In this document: positions 47,837 through 58,230 of the stretch, one piece after another
How the letters are laid out: each line of letters opens with the position of its first letter
How positions within the stretch are numbered: the first letter of the stretch is position 1
Assembly (NCBI GenBank): GCA_003339415.1
Contig: PDHQ01000062.1
Span: forward strand, 69,307-133,306
DNA length: 64,000 nt
Reading direction: 5' to 3'
Source of the DNA: Ophiocordyceps camponoti-saundersi (nom. inval.)
Lineage: Eukaryota; Ascomycota; Sordariomycetes; Hypocreales; Ophiocordycipitaceae
Position numbers and translations under genes: made by a program
Notes under the pieces: model-generated
Seen by the model: only the letters and a program-made list of their open reading frames with translations
Databases searched by the model: none
What the model was told of the DNA's origin: nothing

Positions 47837-49432
47837 ATGGAGACGTACCACGGCTTCGTGCGGGCGCCCGCCGACGCCATCAAGCTCTTCGAGGCATGTC
47901 GCCTTGGCTTGTTACCGCGCGTCCAGCGACGGCTATCGGAAAAGGAGAGGCAGTCTATCCGCTCCGGCTCCGTCTTCGTCTGGGATGAGCGCGAAGCCGG
48001 CATGCGCCGCTGGACCGATGGCAAGTCGTGGAGCGCCAGTCGTGTCTCCGGCAGCTTCTTGACCTATCGCGAGATGGAGGGGAAGCGTGGTGGTGGCTTC
48101 GGAGGGGGGAGCAACGGCGGCAACAGCAACAACAATGCCAACGGTCGACGCGGTGGCGCCGGCAAGACGCCCGACTCGGGCCGTGGCAGCGACGAGGACC
48201 ACGACGATGCCGAGCCAGAGGGATACCGATACAAGGCAGACGGATTGATGAAGCAGTCGTTTAGCCTGACGACCTCGACTGGCCAGCATCTTCACCTAAT
48301 CTCCTACTACACTCGCCCGCACGCCGGCCAGCCCGACCTGCCTCAGCCGACGACCGACCCGAACCTCCGAAATGTGATGCCTCCCAAGGGCATGTATCCC
48401 GAGTCGAGCATGGGCGAGACCAACTCGACGCCGGCCATGACGAGGACCCCCATGACCCATGCCTATCTCCAGCATCACCATGCTCCCTTTCCCTATCCCG
48501 CCGGCCAGCCGACGTCCTATGGATGGCCGCCTTCGCCCGCTTCTACGCCGCCCTTTGGCCACTATGCGACGGCACAGTACCCAGGCCATCCTCATTCGCA
48601 CCCTCATCCTCATCCTCATCCTCCTTCTCACCAGCTTCCTCATTCTCAACCTCATACTCATTCTCAATCGCATCCTCACCCTCACCCTCACCCTGCCGCT
48701 CATTCTCATCCTCACCCTCAATCTCACCCTCACCCTCACCAGCAGCCGCCGCCGCCGCCGTCGCAGCAGCAGCAGCAGCAGCCACAGCAACCGCAGCATC
48801 ACCACCACCACCACCACCACCCCGCTTCTGCTGCCCCTCCCCCTCCCCCTCCGCCGCCGGCGTCATTGCAGCAGCAACAGCAGCAGCCGCTTCACCACCA
48901 CCACCACCACCAACAACAACAACATCATCATCAACCCCCATACGGCCATTACACCCACGCCGCTGCCCCTCCCCACCCCCCGGCTGAGCGCACATCGCTG
49001 CCGCCGCTGCAGAAGACGCAGCCGCCATATCTCCCTCGATCGCACGACTCGCCGCGGCAGAAGAAGTTGCAGGCAGCCGCCCAGGCCGTCATGAGCGATC
49101 CTCAGCTCAAGCCCGGCCCCCTGCCGGCCCTCAACGCCTGCATCTCCACGCCGCCCACCCGCCAGCTGAGCGTCACGCCGCCGGCTCACCATCACAACCA
49201 CTACCACCACCCCTCGCATCACGCACATCACCAGGCTGCCACCAGCCGGCCCAGCCTCTCAGCCCTCTTACATCCTACGCCGGCCAACAGCGAGCCTGGT
49301 AGCGCGAAGACGGTCAGCAGTGGTAGCGCCAGCAGCAGTCCTCGCGCCAATGGCCTCGTCCTGGACAAGACCGGAGCCAACAACGAGGATTATCGGGCGC
49401 TGAGGATGCTGGATCGCAAGTTTTGCATCTAG
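47837..49432 (+). CDS. pac2: WOPR-domain transcription regulator, Gti1/Pac2 family (Pac2 type)
   Basis: DNA-binding regulator of fungal development and morphogenesis. A single exon of 531 residues. WOPR box part 1 is METYHGFVRAPADAIKLFEA..RLGLLPRVQRRLSEKERQSI, then GSVFVWDEREAGMRRWTDGK and WSASRVSGSFLTYREM (residues 1-83). After a Gly/Asn-rich linker, part 2 is YRYKADGLMKQSFSLTTS and GQHLHLISYY (about 133-165), then LRNVMPPKGMYPES. KSWSASRVSG with METY at the N-terminus marks the Pac2 subgroup; Wor1/Ryp1/Sge1 read differently. Residues about 241-373 are extraordinarily rich in His and Pro (HPHPHPH repeats, runs of 8 His, 6-8 Pro, 6 Gln). The C-terminus has ARxS-type Ser-rich DNA ending RMLDRKFCI. 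The nearest upstream gene is 12.9 kb away, as is common for developmental regulators. Confidence 0.93.
   Translation: METYHGFVRAPADAIKLFEACRLGLLPRVQRRLSEKERQSIRSGSVFVWDEREAGMRRWTDGKSWSASRVSGSFLTYREMEGKRGGGFGGGSNGGNSNNNANGRRGGAGKTPDSGRGSDEDHDDAEPEGYRYKADGLMKQSFSLTTSTGQHLHLISYYTRPHAGQPDLPQPTTDPNLRNVMPPKGMYPESSMGETNSTPAMTRTPMTHAYLQHHHAPFPYPAGQPTSYGWPPSPASTPPFGHYATAQYPGHPHSHPHPHPHPPSHQLPHSQPHTHSQSHPHPHPHPAAHSHPHPQSHPHPHQQPPPPPSQQQQQQPQQPQHHHHHHHHPASAAPPPPPPPPASLQQQQQQPLHHHHHHQQQQHHHQPPYGHYTHAAAPPHPPAERTSLPPLQKTQPPYLPRSHDSPRQKKLQAAAQAVMSDPQLKPGPLPALNACISTPPTRQLSVTPPAHHHNHYHHPSHHAHHQAATSRPSLSALLHPTPANSEPGSAKTVSSGSASSSPRANGLVLDKTGANNEDYRALRMLDRKFCI
48590..48740 (+). repeat. In-frame CATCCTCACCCT-like minisatellite within PAC2
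   Basis: Imperfect 6-12-bp units of CA(T/C)CC(T/C) repeat through this stretch and encode alternating His-Pro. All units keep the reading frame. Such tracts expand and contract easily, so copy number may vary between strains. Confidence 0.7.
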
Positions 49433-52400
49433 TCGACCTCGAAAACTCTTCCTGCCGTCTCTCTATCACGTGTTCGGCGCTCTACCGGAACGAAGCCTGT
49501 CTTTTTTTTTTTTTACTCTTCTCACATACGAGCGAATGAGAGGGGAAATGCCATCAGCTGTCTATGGCCAAACCGCTTTTAACCTTTTGTTTTCTATTTA
49601 GCTCTGTCTCTTACTTGGCATCGTATCGGGCGTTGGCTCGGCAAAGGTAAAGGAAATATGGCTCTCGGGGAAAGACTGGGGAAGGTGGAGTGGTCAGGTA
49701 TAGGGGGGGGGGAGGGAAAGATTAAGGGGGAAAAGGATCGGGGAGCCAAGGCGAAGTCGAGGGGACGAGGGGGAAACTTGACGGGGAGGGAGGGGCGCCG
49801 TGGAGTTTTGGAGCGGAAATGGAAAGTTGAAATTGACACGATTCAATGGTTTGGCTCATCATTGACTTTTGCTGCTCCTTATCGGTGACATTGCCCCTTT
49901 CAGCCTTGTCTTCAAGCAAGGAACGACCGTCTCTCCAAGCAAGGGACGACGACAGACGGTGACAGGCGAGAGGAAGAAGGTAAAGATGGGAAAAAGGGAG
50001 GGGAAAGAATGGAAGAGGTAGGATGGCGTCCACGGTCTGCATGTGACGTAGCATCCGACAGCGCTACGTATGTAAGTGTAGGTAGGTAGGTATGTACGGA
50101 TATGTGGATGGACTGTTGTAGTCACACCCCCTTTCCTTCTTTATCTGCGCCGTCAGGAAGCTGTCTGTCTATCTACATTATCTTGAGAAATGGTTGAGAA
50201 AGATGTGGATGGCGTTGTTGAAAAAACATGGAAACATGTGGGATGGACGAGGAGGGTTGTGTGAGTGCGTGTGTGTGTGTGCGTGTGTGTGTGTGGTCTG
50301 GATGGATGGATGGATGGGGATGGGATGGGATGCCGGGATATGTCCGAACTGGGCTTTTGTGGTTGTGTGAGTGTGTGTGTCGTACAGATCTGTGTGTGGG
50401 AGGGAGAGGTTGGGTTGGGGTTTGTGAAGGATGTGTATACGTCCGTATGTGTATGTATGTGTGTATGTGTAGGTATGTACATATGTATGTATGTTGGATG
50501 ACTCCGTACAGCGGACGTGTTTCGTAGATGCATGTAGGAAGGGGGATGATGGAAGGGGAGATGGTGAGAGACTGGGAGGATTTCTTATTTTTCTATATGC
50601 ATATATATGTACATACATACATACACCCTGTCGATTATGGAAAGATATATGTACATATATATGTACGGATACCTGTATAGATGTGTGTATGGCCCTACAG
50701 GCAGACATGTATGTACATATGCATGAAGCTGTAAGGTAGGTAGTTGGTAGGTAGGTATGATTCTTCATCCATGGACGTATAGTACATGTATGTACATACA
50801 AAGGATCAGAGCTGTACGGATACGACACACGTTGGTCAACTCTATGGATGGGTGAGACAGACGGGGGGGAAAGGCAAGGACGGATAAGTCGGATCTCAAA
50901 GGTGCACACACGGCAACGAGCCATGTATGTATGTAGGTATGTAAAGAAGACGTGACACACTACGGTATCCGTACAGCTACAGCTATGTATATTATACCAT
51001 GTTGGTATTCATCTATTAATCTGTTTGCATATATATATATATCTATCTGTAGTATTCTAGGTATGAATACATACATACATAGATGTGAAAAAGCTTTGCC
51101 CTATGAGCTTGATTCCCTATATCTACGTCGTACAGCCTCCCTTCATCTTCCCTCTTCCAAAGACATATCATGTATCATATATCAAGGCAGGCAATAAAAA
51201 GAGAATCAAGACTAAAGTCCTTTTTTTCCCCTTAAACGTAAAATCTTATCGTCATCGATTTCTTCTTTCTTTTGTAAAAACTCGCCGCCTACATCTATAT
51301 CCGTACTTCTTCCCACCTCCGGCATACTCTACACCTACATTTGTAAATGCATACACACCCAAGATGCAAGGCAATTTTTTTTTTTGTTTTATTTCTCCCT
51401 CTTTGCCTCCCCCTTTACGGGCGCTAATGTCCGCCCTTGTCTTTTTTTTTTTTTTTCTTTTTGGCGTGGATGGACGGATACTTTGCGATGTGACTGAGGC
51501 GCAGTCCCGCGGAGATGGGGATTGGGGGGGAATGATGATTGCAGCGACGCCTTGCGGATGGATGGACAAGGGTTTATTTTCTTTCTTCTTTTTGCTTATC
51601 CTCTCTTCTTGAAGACGGCAGACATACATACATCCATACATATGTATCATGCGTGTGTACATATGCACATATATAGGTAGGCTTGTTATATCCGTTGATG
51701 CTATACGGATATTGCTATGTCTAGGTCGATACCTGCATGCATACACATGTACATATATACTATGTATGCAAGTGCAGATATATGAATGGATAGAGGCATG
51801 TCTCAAGCAGTCAAGATTAATCTACCAACTTGTGTGATCTGAAAACAAAAAAACTAATAATAAGGCTTGCCCTTGACTCCAAGTCTTCAAGTCAGGGCGT
51901 TATGTATGTATGATAAGGGTAACATCATTATTATGAAAAGGATGCACCCATACGGAGTACATTCATACTACCTGGCACCTGTTTGCATAGCACATTTCGC
52001 TCACGTACTATTCACATGTACGAATACATTTGCTGAGATATATGAAAAGTCTCTCACCCCGGACTTTGATTTGTGTCTGTCTCAGCCACGATCTTCCTTT
52101 TTGGAGGGGGAAAGCTTCTGTATCCGTACATACATAGGTAAGTATCGAATACTACATACGGACATGTACGAACTGATCGAAACAAGTGCATACATACCTA
52201 GGTATGTATGTATGTACATACGTCATGTCCTTCCCGTCAACTAGATGGATAGATGGTCATAGCTTGGCGAACAAGTCAAGTTGATGAGAAAAAAACTGTC
52301 CCTTTCCTGTCAAGACGCCGTCGTCAACAAGTAATGACACCATCTCATTTACAAGACAAGAAGACGCGAAAGAAGCATGACCAGAGAATTCGACCCTTTG

Positions 52401-52688
52401 TCAGTGTATCGGTATGGATGGATGGATGGATGGATGGCTTGTCGATGTGAGGCTGGATGTATGTATGGATGGTTGCATCTTGTCTGTGATCCCCTCCTCA
52501 CCCTCGTCTGTCCCACTCGCTGTCGTTTCTCATCGTTTCAACCTGTCTGAGCCTCCGACAGCATCACCCCGATAAGGCCCAAACTTTCACCCGATAAAAA
52601 GAATGAAGGGGGACCCTGAGACATTGATTAGAAAACGTCAACGTATGTATGTGTGCCCCGTGTGTATCCGTACCGTGCCATCTCCTCC
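49433..52688. other. Gene-free stretch, 3.3 kb
   Basis: It separates PAC2 from the 3' end of the monooxygenase gene. Dense (TATG)n/(CATA)n repeats, GT-rich tracts (50265-50480) and GGAT repeats fill it. Six GTACGGAT/ATCCGTAC copies between 50094 and 52129 plus one at 52666 make it the densest part of the window for that motif. No gene is apparent. Confidence 0.55.
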
Positions 52689-53972
52689 TCACTCGGCAGC
52701 TTGCATCGCTCGCTTCTTCAATAGGGCCGAGTTCTCATCCAGGCTCCGGTAGTCGTGCGCGTCCAGACAGGCTTGACGGCTGAGCAGCACGGCCGGCACC
52801 GACCGTTGCCTCATCTCGGCTTCGTAATCGGTTATGGCTTGCGATTGCGTCTTTCGCCCGCTGCGAATCGCCTGGATGGCTCGCGAGAGGTGCCAGACGT
52901 CGAGGATGCCGTAGTTGGCCGCTTCGCCGCGGTACATGGTCATGCTGTGGGCCGCGTCGCCCATGAGCGTCACCCGGCCTCCTTGGTTGTCCCAGGCTTG
53001 GCAGGGCCAGTCTTGCAGCGCGATTTCCGTCACCGTCGTCGAGGGGGGGATGTTGTCGACGACGGAGCGTAGGCGGGGGTGGAAGCCGCCGGCTCGGCGC
53101 TTCATCTCGGCGACCCGGTCGGCGTCATCCGTCGTCGTCGGTACCGGGTCGGCGTCTTCGTCGGCTACGCGCCACGAAATGATGACCTGGACGCGGTAGT
53201 GCTCCGACGGCGTACCGCCCGATCCGTTCGTCTCCGGCGTGTCCAGCACCGACACCCAGAGGAAGTTGCCCGTCTCGGGGTGGCAGCCCATGAAGAGCAG
53301 CGGGTCGAGTTCACGGAGAGGCTGGGCGTCGGCGGGTGAGAGGTCGAGGGCGACGCCCATCATCCGCACCGGTAGCTTGTAGTTGGCATGCCCATCCGGG
53401 ACGAGGAACTGACGCGTCGGCGAGCCGGAGCCGTCGCCGCCGACGAGAAGACGACCGCGGGCATCGGAGCCGTCGGCGAAGACGGCCCGAACAGCTCCGG
53501 CCGAAAGCGGTTCGACGCCGACCAGACGCTTCCCCCAGTGGACGTCGTCGGCGACGCCCCGCAGCAGGGCCTTCCGAAGCCGCTGGCGATTGACCCTCCT
53601 GCGCTCGTTGGGCGGGACGCGAAACTTGACGTCCAGGCTGGCCAGGTTGAGGAAGAGGAAGTTGCCGGTGTCGTTGCGGCCGACGTCGGGATCGACCTGG
53701 ACCTCGTCGATGGCCTCGAGCGTCGGTCCGTCCAGCATCTCTCGCAGGTAGCGCAGTGCCCAGTGGAAGGTGATGCCCCAGCCATGCGGGCGGGCGTCAA
53801 TGTGCTGGTCGCGCTCGTAGACGGCGAAAGACGTGCCGGCCTTGGGGGAGTGAGGCTCAGTTGAAGATGTGCAACGCGCAGAGGCCCGGAAATGACGTAC
53901 CCTTTTCAGCGCGTGGGCGAGCACCAGGCCAGTGACGCCGGCGCCGCAGATGATGACTTGGTCGGCCGCCAT
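52689..53972 (-). CDS. FAD-dependent monooxygenase (PHBH-like, UbiH/salicylate-hydroxylase type)
   Basis: Flavoprotein predicted to hydroxylate a small, probably aromatic, substrate with NAD(P)H and O2. Exons 53972-53901 and 53840-52689 give 407 residues. The dinucleotide fold GAGVTGLVLAHALK is at residues 10-23; the second strand, FAVYERD, is reached only after removing a 60-nt intron (53841-53900). That intron is a multiple of three without a stop, so the raw ORF runs through it. VGGDGSGSPTR is the DG-type motif, and TLMGDAAHSMTMYRGEAANYGI is the GD motif contacting FAD ribose. Length matches this class. The neighbours (PAC2, kinase) are not biosynthetic, so no secondary-metabolite cluster is implied. 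Substrate unknown. Confidence 0.88.
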   Translation of the reverse strand: MAADQVIICGAGVTGLVLAHALKRVRHFRASARCTSSTEPHSPKAGTSFAVYERDQHIDARPHGWGITFHWALRYLREMLDGPTLEAIDEVQVDPDVGRNDTGNFLFLNLASLDVKFRVPPNERRRVNRQRLRKALLRGVADDVHWGKRLVGVEPLSAGAVRAVFADGSDARGRLLVGGDGSGSPTRQFLVPDGHANYKLPVRMMGVALDLSPADAQPLRELDPLLFMGCHPETGNFLWVSVLDTPETNGSGGTPSEHYRVQVIISWRVADEDADPVPTTTDDADRVAEMKRRAGGFHPRLRSVVDNIPPSTTVTEIALQDWPCQAWDNQGGRVTLMGDAAHSMTMYRGEAANYGILDVWHLSRAIQAIRSGRKTQSQAITDYEAEMRQRSVPAVLLSRQACLDAHDYRSLDENSALLKKRAMQAAE

Positions 53973-56150
53973 GGCTCTTGCGGTTGGAGGAGGGATTAAG
54001 CGTTCATTCTGAGATGGACGAACACGTCCAAGGGGGTTAAACTCGTAGTCGTATCCTTCGTACTATGCATACATACATACATATCCGTACATGCACGCAT
54101 GGATGTGTATGTATATGCATACATAGATGCGATGGCTGATGCATGTCTGCCTGCGTGTATGTAAGAAACCTTGGTTATGTTCCGTACGACGCGAGAGGAA
54201 GCTGGTGGTCAATCCGGAGGTACATAATGTATGCATGTGCTCCGTCCGTCGGAAACTGAGTTTTGGCTCGTTTATCTGCCTGAGCTTATTCGACAGGTAG
54301 GTATGTAATGTACGGATTACATGCCGTCGTCTATAATCTATCTGATGACGGGATTTTGTTCATCGTATTCCCCATGCGTGAGAAGCTCAGTCTCCGTAGC
54401 TGTTTGCATCTTACATAGGTATGTAGGTATGTATAAAGGAATCGATGACTTGAACAAAGCTGTGCGTACAAACATATCTATGTATGTATGTACGCTGGTT
54501 GGATAACTCATAACGAGAAATGCCAGAAATATGTACATACATCGATCCTACCTCAATCATCTCAACGTATAACATGGTTACTCACTTTCAAATCATCAAG
54601 GAGGGATAGGAAAGGATACCAAAAGCATCCCTCGCACTGCATATTAAACAAAGCGGCGAAGAGTACGGATATCCGTAGTCTAATGAACAAGAAGAGACAG
54701 ATAAGGAAGATTCACGCCCAATTTCGCCTACACCAGGCTTTCCCTTGCTCGACCCTAAATCGTCATCTAGCACAAGCAAGGAGGCAGAGAAAGCGCAATC
54801 ATGGCAAACACGATCCCCTCCTTGATAACCTCGCCAGCTGCACTGATCTCGTGTTCTGCCTATCAAAAATACGACGACTCTCAAGAATAGAGAGAGCGGG
54901 ACGCCGAATGAGAAGCTTCGTGCATTGTAAGGCTACGATTGAAATAATCATTGACGTAATGTATACCGTTACCGTATTTACGAAGCAGGTTAGCTGCCTA
55001 CCTACCTACCTACCGTTATACGCCACACGCGTGACGCAGTGCGCTGTGCCCCGTAGCGGCCATTGCCTATCTGAGCATCTCTCCGGGTGTCTTCCAGTCT
55101 TCCATCTTGACTCATAGTCTCAGAATATACCTACCACTCAAAGGAGAGGGAGCGGGCTTCGCGTCTTCCACAGGTGAATGGTAAATAGGTACTGCTCCAA
55201 ACCCTTGGCCGACTACTACAACTCGGGTAGCAAACAGGCAGCCAGTGAGTGACTCATGACAGCCTCGTCCGCCTCAAAGATTTTGAGCCAGGCGACTACA
55301 TCCAGGCTGCCCCATGCAGTGTCGTTCTGTCAAAGGTCGTGAGTGTAAGTGAACGCCTCGGCTGGTTTACCTTTCCTATAAATATGTATGCTCTTCGTGC
55401 TCCAAAGGACTCTATAACCGCCAGTTCTTTGCAATTTGGCCAGTCTCCCCCAATCTCAGATCGAGTCTCACAATCTCGCCGCCATGTGCTCCCGATATGT
55501 GTACACGAAATCGTACGTCAACTGTACGGCCAGCCCGAAGCAATGTCATAACGATATACGACCCTCAGATCTCCTTGCCGCAGGGCAAAATGTGGAGGAT
55601 GCAAGGATGTGCATTTCGCCAAGTCTACCAAGAAGGGCGGAATCTGTCCCAAGTGCTGAGCGACAGGGCGAAAGTAGGTCAAGCCCCTTTTCAGTAGGTC
55701 AAACCCTCTTTCGGAGCCGATCCCCTGCTTAAGTTGAAATTTCCGGCCCAAGTGCGCGAAGCCGGGTCTTGCTGGTGGATGTGAAGGATGAAGCAACGGG
55801 TGGGTGTAGCCTGTATGTATGTATGTATGTATGTAGGAGAAAGAAAGGATAACTGCCTCAAAGCAGCAAATCGGTCGTGCTCAATTTGACCTAAGGATGA
55901 TAATCTGTCTAGAAAGGGGGGGAGGGGGGTCGTGCCAATTTATGCCCCAAGCCGTACCAAACGTGCCTTCCGTGGCAGGGCCTCATACCTGCCCATCAGT
56001 AGGCTGTGGCCTGTTGGGAGGTGGGAAGCCAGTGCACGTGCCATACACACATACGGGCGGAATAAAGATCATCCAACCATTCGCATCTTCGTCTATCCGT
56101 AACCTCACTTGCTACCTACCTGACAACATGTTGAATCAAGATTCACTACC
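53973..56150. other. Gene-free stretch, 2.2 kb
   Basis: The left end is the monooxygenase promoter. Copies of the GTACGGAT/ATCCGTAC 8-mer occur at 54083, 54310 and 54663, and (TATG)n tracts near 54420-54490 and 55815-55835. A 209-codon ORF at 54488-55117 has no recognisable motif and its composition is like spacer DNA. Confidence 0.5.
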
Positions 56151-57073
56151 ATGTCTCATACGTCGAGATTCGCCAACATCTACCTCAGAATGTGAAGCGG
56201 ATCATTGCCCACGGTGGCGGTTGCTGGATTGGCCAAGTCGACGACACCACTGTGCTTAAATACCCACACACTCCCGACGAGATGAAGCGGGTCCGGATCG
56301 AAGCCAAGATTCTCAGCGTCCTCGGACAACATCCCCGTACCGTCCAATCGAAGAGCCTAGTCGACCATGGTCTTCTCCTAGAGTTTGCATCAAACGGAAA
56401 TCTCTACGACTACCTCATCGCACATCCTGAGACATCTCTACAACGACGTCTAGCCTGGTGTGTGCAAGCGACTGAAGCAGTGGCATATATCCACTCAAAG
56501 CGAATCCTCCACTGCGATATCCGTCACGATAATCTCCTGCTCGACGCCAATCTTCATCTCAAGCTCGCAGACTTCCAGGGTCAGCACTTGTCCGCCAATG
56601 GCGAGATTCTTCTGGACGCGCTCTCCGTCGAATCTACCAAATCGTATCTACCCCGACAACCAGCGGACCATGCGAGCATAAGGACGGATCTGTTCGCCTT
56701 CGGAAGCGCCATCTACTTCATCATGATGGGTCACGAGCTTTTCCCGCATCTGGACCAGTCTCAAGACGAAGACGAAATCGGGAGTCGTTTTCGCGCCGGA
56801 GAGTTCCCCTCTGATCCGCACGTGTGCGCTGCCGTCAGCGCCAAATGTTGGAAACAGCTCTACTCTTCCGCACGGCAAGCTCTGAGCGATTTGGAGCAAC
56901 TTCAGGCAGCCGTCGCTCGCGGCGAGACGTCGGACTTTGTCGCCAAAACTGTCGTTGCCGTTCCGGGAGGGGACCTACCGCCACAAGCGACATCGTGGTT
57001 GAGCGGCCTCTGCGACGATACGCAGGGGTCAAAGGAACCGCCACCGTATCGTCAGCTTGTAGGATTTGATTGA
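56151..57073 (+). CDS. Protein-kinase-like gene with a disrupted start (possible recent pseudogene)
   Basis: The open frame from 56135 encodes a compact kinase fold of about 300 residues. It shows a Gly-rich strand (IIAHGGGCWIGQVDD), the beta-3 Lys in VLKYPH, LLLEFASNGNLYDYL, the catalytic loop HCDIRHDNLLLD with Asp and Asn in place, ADFQG in place of DFG, and TDLFAFGSAIYFIMMG. It belongs to a fungal-specific group, probably Ser/Thr or Tyr-kinase-like; target unknown. No ATG lies in frame between the TGA at 56132-56134 and the beta-3 Lys. However, an ATG at 56151 is followed by TCTC; with one TC fewer it would read MSYVEIRQHLPQNV and run into the kinase frame. So either a two-base insertion has broken the start, the sequence is wrong, or an upstream exon is missing. 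The rest of the frame is intact. Confidence 0.65.
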
Positions 57074-57774
57074 AGCTTCCAACGACCTGACTTCCGTACA
57101 TACGTATGTGTATTAGTTTCTTAGACTTTTTTCTCCCTTCTTGTATCCGTAGGTATAATAGAATACATGTACATATATCTTACTATCTGTACGGATTAGA
57201 CTATGTATGTATGTATGCGCAACTCAAGCAATGGGGTTAGGGTTACGCAGAGTGCTAAACCTAGGCATTGACCATGGGCTCTGCTAGTTGTACATACAGC
57301 TAGCATAACAAAGGACTCTTGCCACGGCACCTATTCCTATCAGACACGACATTGCCTACAAGGCTACAAGTCAGCGGTACGTGCCTAATTATCCCACTAT
57401 ACCACGTGATAGCGGTATACCTGAGGCCTAGGTGCTCCGTAGAGAAATTACATAATACTCGTACATACTAGCTTGCAGGGACCTACCTATCTTTAAATGT
57501 AAATACCTAGTCGTCCCAAGAACTGCATTGTTTACACATGGGAATATCTGAGTGTCTGATGCCCGTGTCTGTTCGTATCCATGAGACCACGCTGATTCTT
57601 TGCGTGCTACCAGGCTCACCTGGCTTCAGTCTAGATCAGTATCAATCAGCTCGATAGACGAAGAACGCGCTCCTCGCCATGAGAAACGGCATGAATGTGC
57701 ATACAGTATGTACATACGCTACATTGGTGCCAGGCACAGCGTTCGCGCTAGCAGCTCCTCCCCTCCCCCGGCGC
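57074..57774. other. Gene-free stretch after the kinase-like gene
   Basis: It contains one GTACGGAT copy at 57189, a short TTAGGGTTA telomere-like word near 57236-57246 and otherwise motif-less sequence. Confidence 0.45.
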
Positions 57775-57804
57775 TCAGGTGATTTCAGGTCACTTCAGGT
57801 GACC
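57775..57804. repeat. Three 10-bp units TCAGGTSAYY upstream of EXO1
   Basis: TCAGGTGATT, TCAGGTCACT and TCAGGTGACC follow one another exactly, about 430-455 bases upstream of the EXO1 ATG. The 10-bp period would put each copy on the same face of the helix, as for an array of protein-binding sites. Function is inferred. Confidence 0.5.
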
Positions 57805-58096
57805 CTTTAGGTGCTATGCCCCTGTAACGTCTAAGCCGCACTGCGCATCGGGCCGGCCAAATTCCCCATGTACCTGTACCCGAGCCTTTGTCGACGCGAC
57901 AGTACGGGACGCCCTCGTCGCCCACCTAACCGTGCCGTCATCCTCTTCATCCTCTCTTCTGCCAACCAACAAGGTCCATCCGTCACCCGCGTTTTCCATC
58001 GCCTTAACGACAGGCTCATCTGTGCCGCGTCTTGGGCTCGTCTCCCCATGCAGAGCCCCTTCAACAGTCGGTAACCGGCCAGCTCGCTCCGTCGCC

Positions 58097-58128
58097 GCCC
58101 AATTCCGCGTCAGCCCAATTCCGCGTCA
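58097..58128 (+). promoter_or_regulatory. Exact 16-bp tandem repeat with CCAAT and CGCG cores, EXO1 promoter
   Basis: GCCCAATTCCGCGTCA occurs twice in direct tandem, 58097-58112 and 58113-58128, about 100 bases upstream of the EXO1 ATG. Each unit holds CCAAT (HAP-complex type) and CGCGT (the MBF/MCB core). The perfect duplication and position suggest a proximal promoter element. Confidence 0.5.
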
Positions 58129-58230
58129 ACAACTGCGAATGGCATTCTTTGGCCTGTCACAAGTGGTCTTCTGAGGCTGCTTCCAGCCTAATAGTCATTA
58201 GCATCTATTCTTTCCTGTCAGACGTTGAAG

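Noticed and set aside
48296..49231. Long ORFs on the other frames and strand of PAC2
   Set aside because: Arg-rich and Val-rich shadows of the His/Pro repeat; the WOPR frame is clearly the real one.
54488..55117. 209-codon ORF between the monooxygenase and the kinase-like gene
   Set aside because: Its composition is unlike the coding exons here, an opposing ORF overlaps it, no motif is seen, and it ends in CTAC repeats.
57231..57247. Interstitial telomere-like word GGGGTTAGGGTTA
   Set aside because: Only about two partial TTAGGG units, within chance for this amount of sequence.
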